Source: Corbicula japonica
Lineage: Eukaryota; Mollusca; Bivalvia; Venerida; Cyrenidae
Length of the DNA stretch: 64,000 bases
Assembly (NCBI GenBank): GCA_038501625.1
Contig: JAZAYU010000947.1
Span: 53,209-117,208, forward strand
Reading direction: 5' to 3'
In this document: one piece after another, positions 60,911 through 64,000 of the stretch
How the letters are laid out: each line of letters begins with the position of its first letter
Numbering within the stretch: the first letter of the stretch is position 1
Position numbers and translations under genes: made by a program
Notes under the pieces: generated by a model
Told to the model about the DNA's origin: nothing
Database searches by the model: none
Seen by the model: only the letters and a program-made list of their open reading frames with translations

Positions 60911-61934
60911 TAAGATGATTAAATGAGAGACAATCTTAGCAGGTAACTTTACAATAAAATTTCATACTGTGAAATATAAAATTACAGAACATTCAAGTTG
61001 GTAGGCAAACGTCGCACTAATTTAAATTCGAATGATGAACATGAGAATAAAATTAAAACGAATGTCGCAAGACGATTTGCCAACTTTTTTTATTAAAAAA
61101 TACCGAATCTTATTATTTTAAATGTAAAATTTTTCCAGTATGATGGGTGGGGAATATATCAGTGTTAGAATCTAATTATTATTATTATTAAATCGCTATA
61201 CGGTTGTGTGGGACGGCACTGTTTGAGGCTCTTTTGATATGTAAATAAAATTTTCGGCGTGAATGGACTGAAAATGTTACGTTGCTTGATTTGTTGTTGT
61301 TTTTTTTTTGTTTTTTTTTTAAGGAATTTTCCTGATTAAATATTTGTTTTTGGTATTGTCACATATTTGCATTAAATGAATTTATATAAATTTATAATTA
61401 TTTACTTTGATAATGTCATTTATCAAAACAAAGAGTGAATGATAAGAATAGAGTAGGTGGGGTAGTACATGTATTGTTTGTGTGGCGGTTCCTAATATGC
61501 ATAATTTACTTTAAAATGTTACTCTATTTGGGAGGATCTTTTCTTTTGTTTATATCAGCATAACGTTATCTAAATAGAACGCAAATACATTCTGCTTTTC
61601 ATTTACTGGCTTTGAAAATGTCCCTCTATTTTTATAAAATATTAATAATGCATTTATGACTGTCACGTCTGCTGACAATTATACACTTTTATCACTTAAA
61701 AGTGGAACCTTGCTAGAGGTGTCATACCGGAACATGAAATTGTTCTTTGTGAGCATTTGTAATACAAAAGCTCATTCTTAACGTTACTGACAAAAAAGTA
61801 AATACCACAAATTGAAATTAAATGGGACTGAATGGATATTTTTTTATTTTTAAAAGTTTACTCTGAGATCGAACAGTATGGCAGAAAAGTGTTTTTAAAA
61901 GACTAAAGACTTCTTTAGCTTTTTCAACATTTTG

Positions 61935-62640
61935 TCTTCATGTATAACCGTTGTCTATTAAGACTAGTTGCTTAATTTCTGCTTCATACGAGAGTGACCT
62001 CTTCTTCATATGATACAAATTTATTCTTAAAATGTATCTTTTCCGGTCAAGACCATTTTTTTAACTTCTTCTTTTTATCTTCTGTTGTCCATCCGTAGAA
62101 TAAAATGGATCTGACATAAGTTTTTATGCAAAAATCATGATAAATACGAGTTCAACATGTTCAAGAGCGATGGTACTAACTCAGTTAAAATTTGTTCTTC
62201 TTGGACGGTACCTGTTTATTTGAAATGAATTTAATAGATGTGCAAAATTGTTATTTGATTGGACAAAACGCGTTAATAAATTAAAATTAAAATATTTTTA
62301 CCCTTTCTAAATTATGTGAAGGTTTTGGTAAATCAAAGTAGGATTCTGCACGTCCAAATGGTTTATTCGAGAAACAAAGTTACCGTTTTATATAAACAAT
62401 CATGAAACCGGTAGTCAAACAGTCGGATACTCTCTCCTATATTCTAGAAGGGAGTTGGTATGAAATACCTTTATTTTTAACGTTCATATGAAAGCCCTAA
62501 CCTATTTGATTACGTTTGGTGCTGACGCCGCCTGTAATTAAAATACGACAATGTGTGTTTATTTCTAGTGGATCATTCGTACATTTCATGGGAATGCGAC
62601 GGAAAATGGATAAATGTTGCAAAATAAAAGCCCAGCTGAA
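61935..62640 (+). repeat. Paralogous 3' flanking block, gene C copy
   Basis: Matches 8228-9050 downstream of gene A in order and orientation. It has an extra piece near 62510-62570 (GGTGCTGACGCCGCCTGTAA) that the A copy lacks. Confidence 0.75.
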
Positions 62641-62889
62641 GCGACTGTAATTATACAAAATGTTAAACATTTGTGTTGTTGGCTTAAGATTTTGGTAATT
62701 AGACAAGTTCACAAAAGATGAACATATTGGTATTAGTCTCATACATGCTTGATCCTTACTATACATGGTTTTTGCGGCACTGGGTAGGAGTGGGGTATTT
62801 TTAAAACACAACCAACTGCTGCTCAATTTAAGGCATATTTCGACACGTGATTAGGGAAAGGCTAATGTTCCGCAAATGTATTGCCTCTA

Positions 62890-62970
62890 CCTTGGATTGA
62901 ATCCGCATCGGCACGGCGACAGCGCCAAGCCATGCCATTCCCGCAACGCAGCCGACTGAGCTAGCCGGGA
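62890..62970 (-). repeat. tRNA-derived SINE-like fragment
   Basis: The minus strand reads TCCCGGCTAGCTCAGTCGG (box A, 62952-62963) and then GGATTCAATCC (box B, 62894-62904). The spacing of about 48 bases is long for a simple tRNA. A partial second copy of the box A part lies at 63138-63155 in the same orientation. Confidence 0.55.
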
Positions 62971-64000
62971 AACTCCTAGAAAGGTTAATCGGATAGCCCA
63001 GATAAAAATTATTTTTACTGAATGACATGGGTAACGAATTATTTAACTGATAACAGTACTGACCATATGTACGGAGTGGCTTTTTAAGACCACCACATAG
63101 CGCTTCTGTGATTTTCAAATAATATTGCCACCGCAACCGACTGTGCTAGCCGGGACAAAAATCCCAAGAAAGATTGAACAATTAAGTTTGAAAATTGTGT
63201 TATCTCGAGCAGAATATTTATTCCTTCTGTCTGCAGGAAAAAATCTGTAATTTATGTCTTTCTCTTTAAACCTTTATTTTAGACACATATGCATGCGTTA
63301 ACTGAAAATCAAAATGCATCCTTGCATCAACAGGCGCCATTTCCGAGATCAAACAATTTTTGAGCTTTCAGAATGAATTAATTATAAATAAATAAATAAA
63401 GGAAGACAATGTAAAATGTTTCACTATGCGTTTCGAGTCTATTTGAATCGTCTTCAGGCGATAATCACTGCATATCGTGAGAAGTAACCATCGTTTTTTT
63501 ACAACCTTGAATTTTTTGCCTAATAATTTGTTGCGTATATTGAAAGTAAAGGAAAACTAAATATAAACACAGGTAAAAATTACAAATGTAAGCATTGCAT
63601 CCACTCAAATTTTTGGAGATCATTTAAAGCAAAATAAAAATGTGCAGACACTGATCAATTTATACAACTACAATATGTTGTTGAGATCAATAAATGAAAA
63701 AAAAACGCTTTATGTATTTCAAGAAGACATCCGCCATGTCTTCTTCCGGGTTTAAGTCAACGAGAAATGATAAGAACCCACAGACAGCATACTCACTGCC
63801 GTGAATTGATTGCCCAAAGACCGTCGTTATATGATTGCCCTATTGAGTACTCTGTGGCAGTTCTCAAATGCAGACCAAATTAGCAACGAAAAGTTATGTC
63901 CGTTTGACTGTCGTAATCATAACAAAAAATGCAACACTTAAACTTATTGCGTAAGAATATCTTAATTGTTGAAGAACAGCAATATAAATATGCTTTTTAG

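Larger units (their letters stand above)
60911..64000. other. 3' flank of gene C, no gene recognised
   Basis: It contains a short family I end (61460-61515), the paralogous 3' block (61935-62640) and tRNA-derived pieces (62890-62970, 63138-63155). Minus-strand frames at 62497-62826 and 62828-63136 have no domain pattern. From 63200 to 64000 I see nothing specific. Confidence 0.5.

Noticed and set aside
62497..63136. Minus-strand frames of 102 and 109 codons as genes
   Set aside because: They overlap the duplicated 3' flank and tRNA-derived sequence and have no domain pattern.

Overview
The window looks like nuclear DNA of an animal, most likely a bivalve mollusc. It is AT-rich, its genes are split by GT-AG introns, it is full of transposon remnants, and the few real coding stretches belong to a domain combination known to be expanded in molluscs: a DZIP3-type HEPN domain, TRADD-N-like alpha/beta domains and a C-terminal NHL/TRIM-like beta-propeller. 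The species cannot be fixed by eye. All domain calls rest on reading the translations, not on a search.

The window holds a tandem family of these genes on the + strand. Gene A (left edge to 6113) has only its last two exons here: a TRADD-N exon (738-1082), then a large exon (2698-6113) coding for 29 tandem 19-20-residue repeats, a beta-propeller and a second, Lys/Glu-rich repeat tail. Gene B (about 17878-27522) is a whole-length but dead copy. Its HEPN exon is frameshifted, its coiled-coil region has stops, its second TRADD-N exon is split by an 843-bp transposon, and its propeller exon has stops and frameshifts. Fragment D (38912-39122) is the start of another HEPN exon that runs into retroelement sequence. 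Gene C (47212-60333) is the intact member. Five exons, all joined in phase 1, give an 873-residue protein: HEPN, short coiled coil, TRADD-N, TRADD-N, propeller, tail. Flanking DNA is duplicated as well: 8228-9050 resembles 61935-62640, and 17460-17750 resembles 44300-44600. Whole gene blocks were therefore copied.

The rest is mostly mobile DNA. One retroelement family leaves about 18 fragments of its 3' end, a few with reverse-transcriptase coding sequence (best at 20648-21955). A second dispersed repeat family has about six copies. There are several inverted-repeat DNA elements at TTAA or TA targets (9139-9892, 23182-24024, 32469-33221, 33986-34674, 35325-35784, 48289-52540, 51186-51412, 54470-57651 and 55442-56198), tRNA-derived SINE-like pieces, a 20-bp minisatellite (12282-13490), and a 33-bp minisatellite split by a truncated LINE (40670-42125).

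Working model (inference): the proteins are innate-immune or conflict proteins in which the propeller and variable repeats sense or bind a ligand, the TRADD-N modules assemble, and the HEPN domain acts on RNA or as an adaptor. The family is evolving by tandem duplication, repeat expansion and transposon-driven decay. Two of the large inverted-repeat elements fill introns of the intact gene, close to its splice sites.
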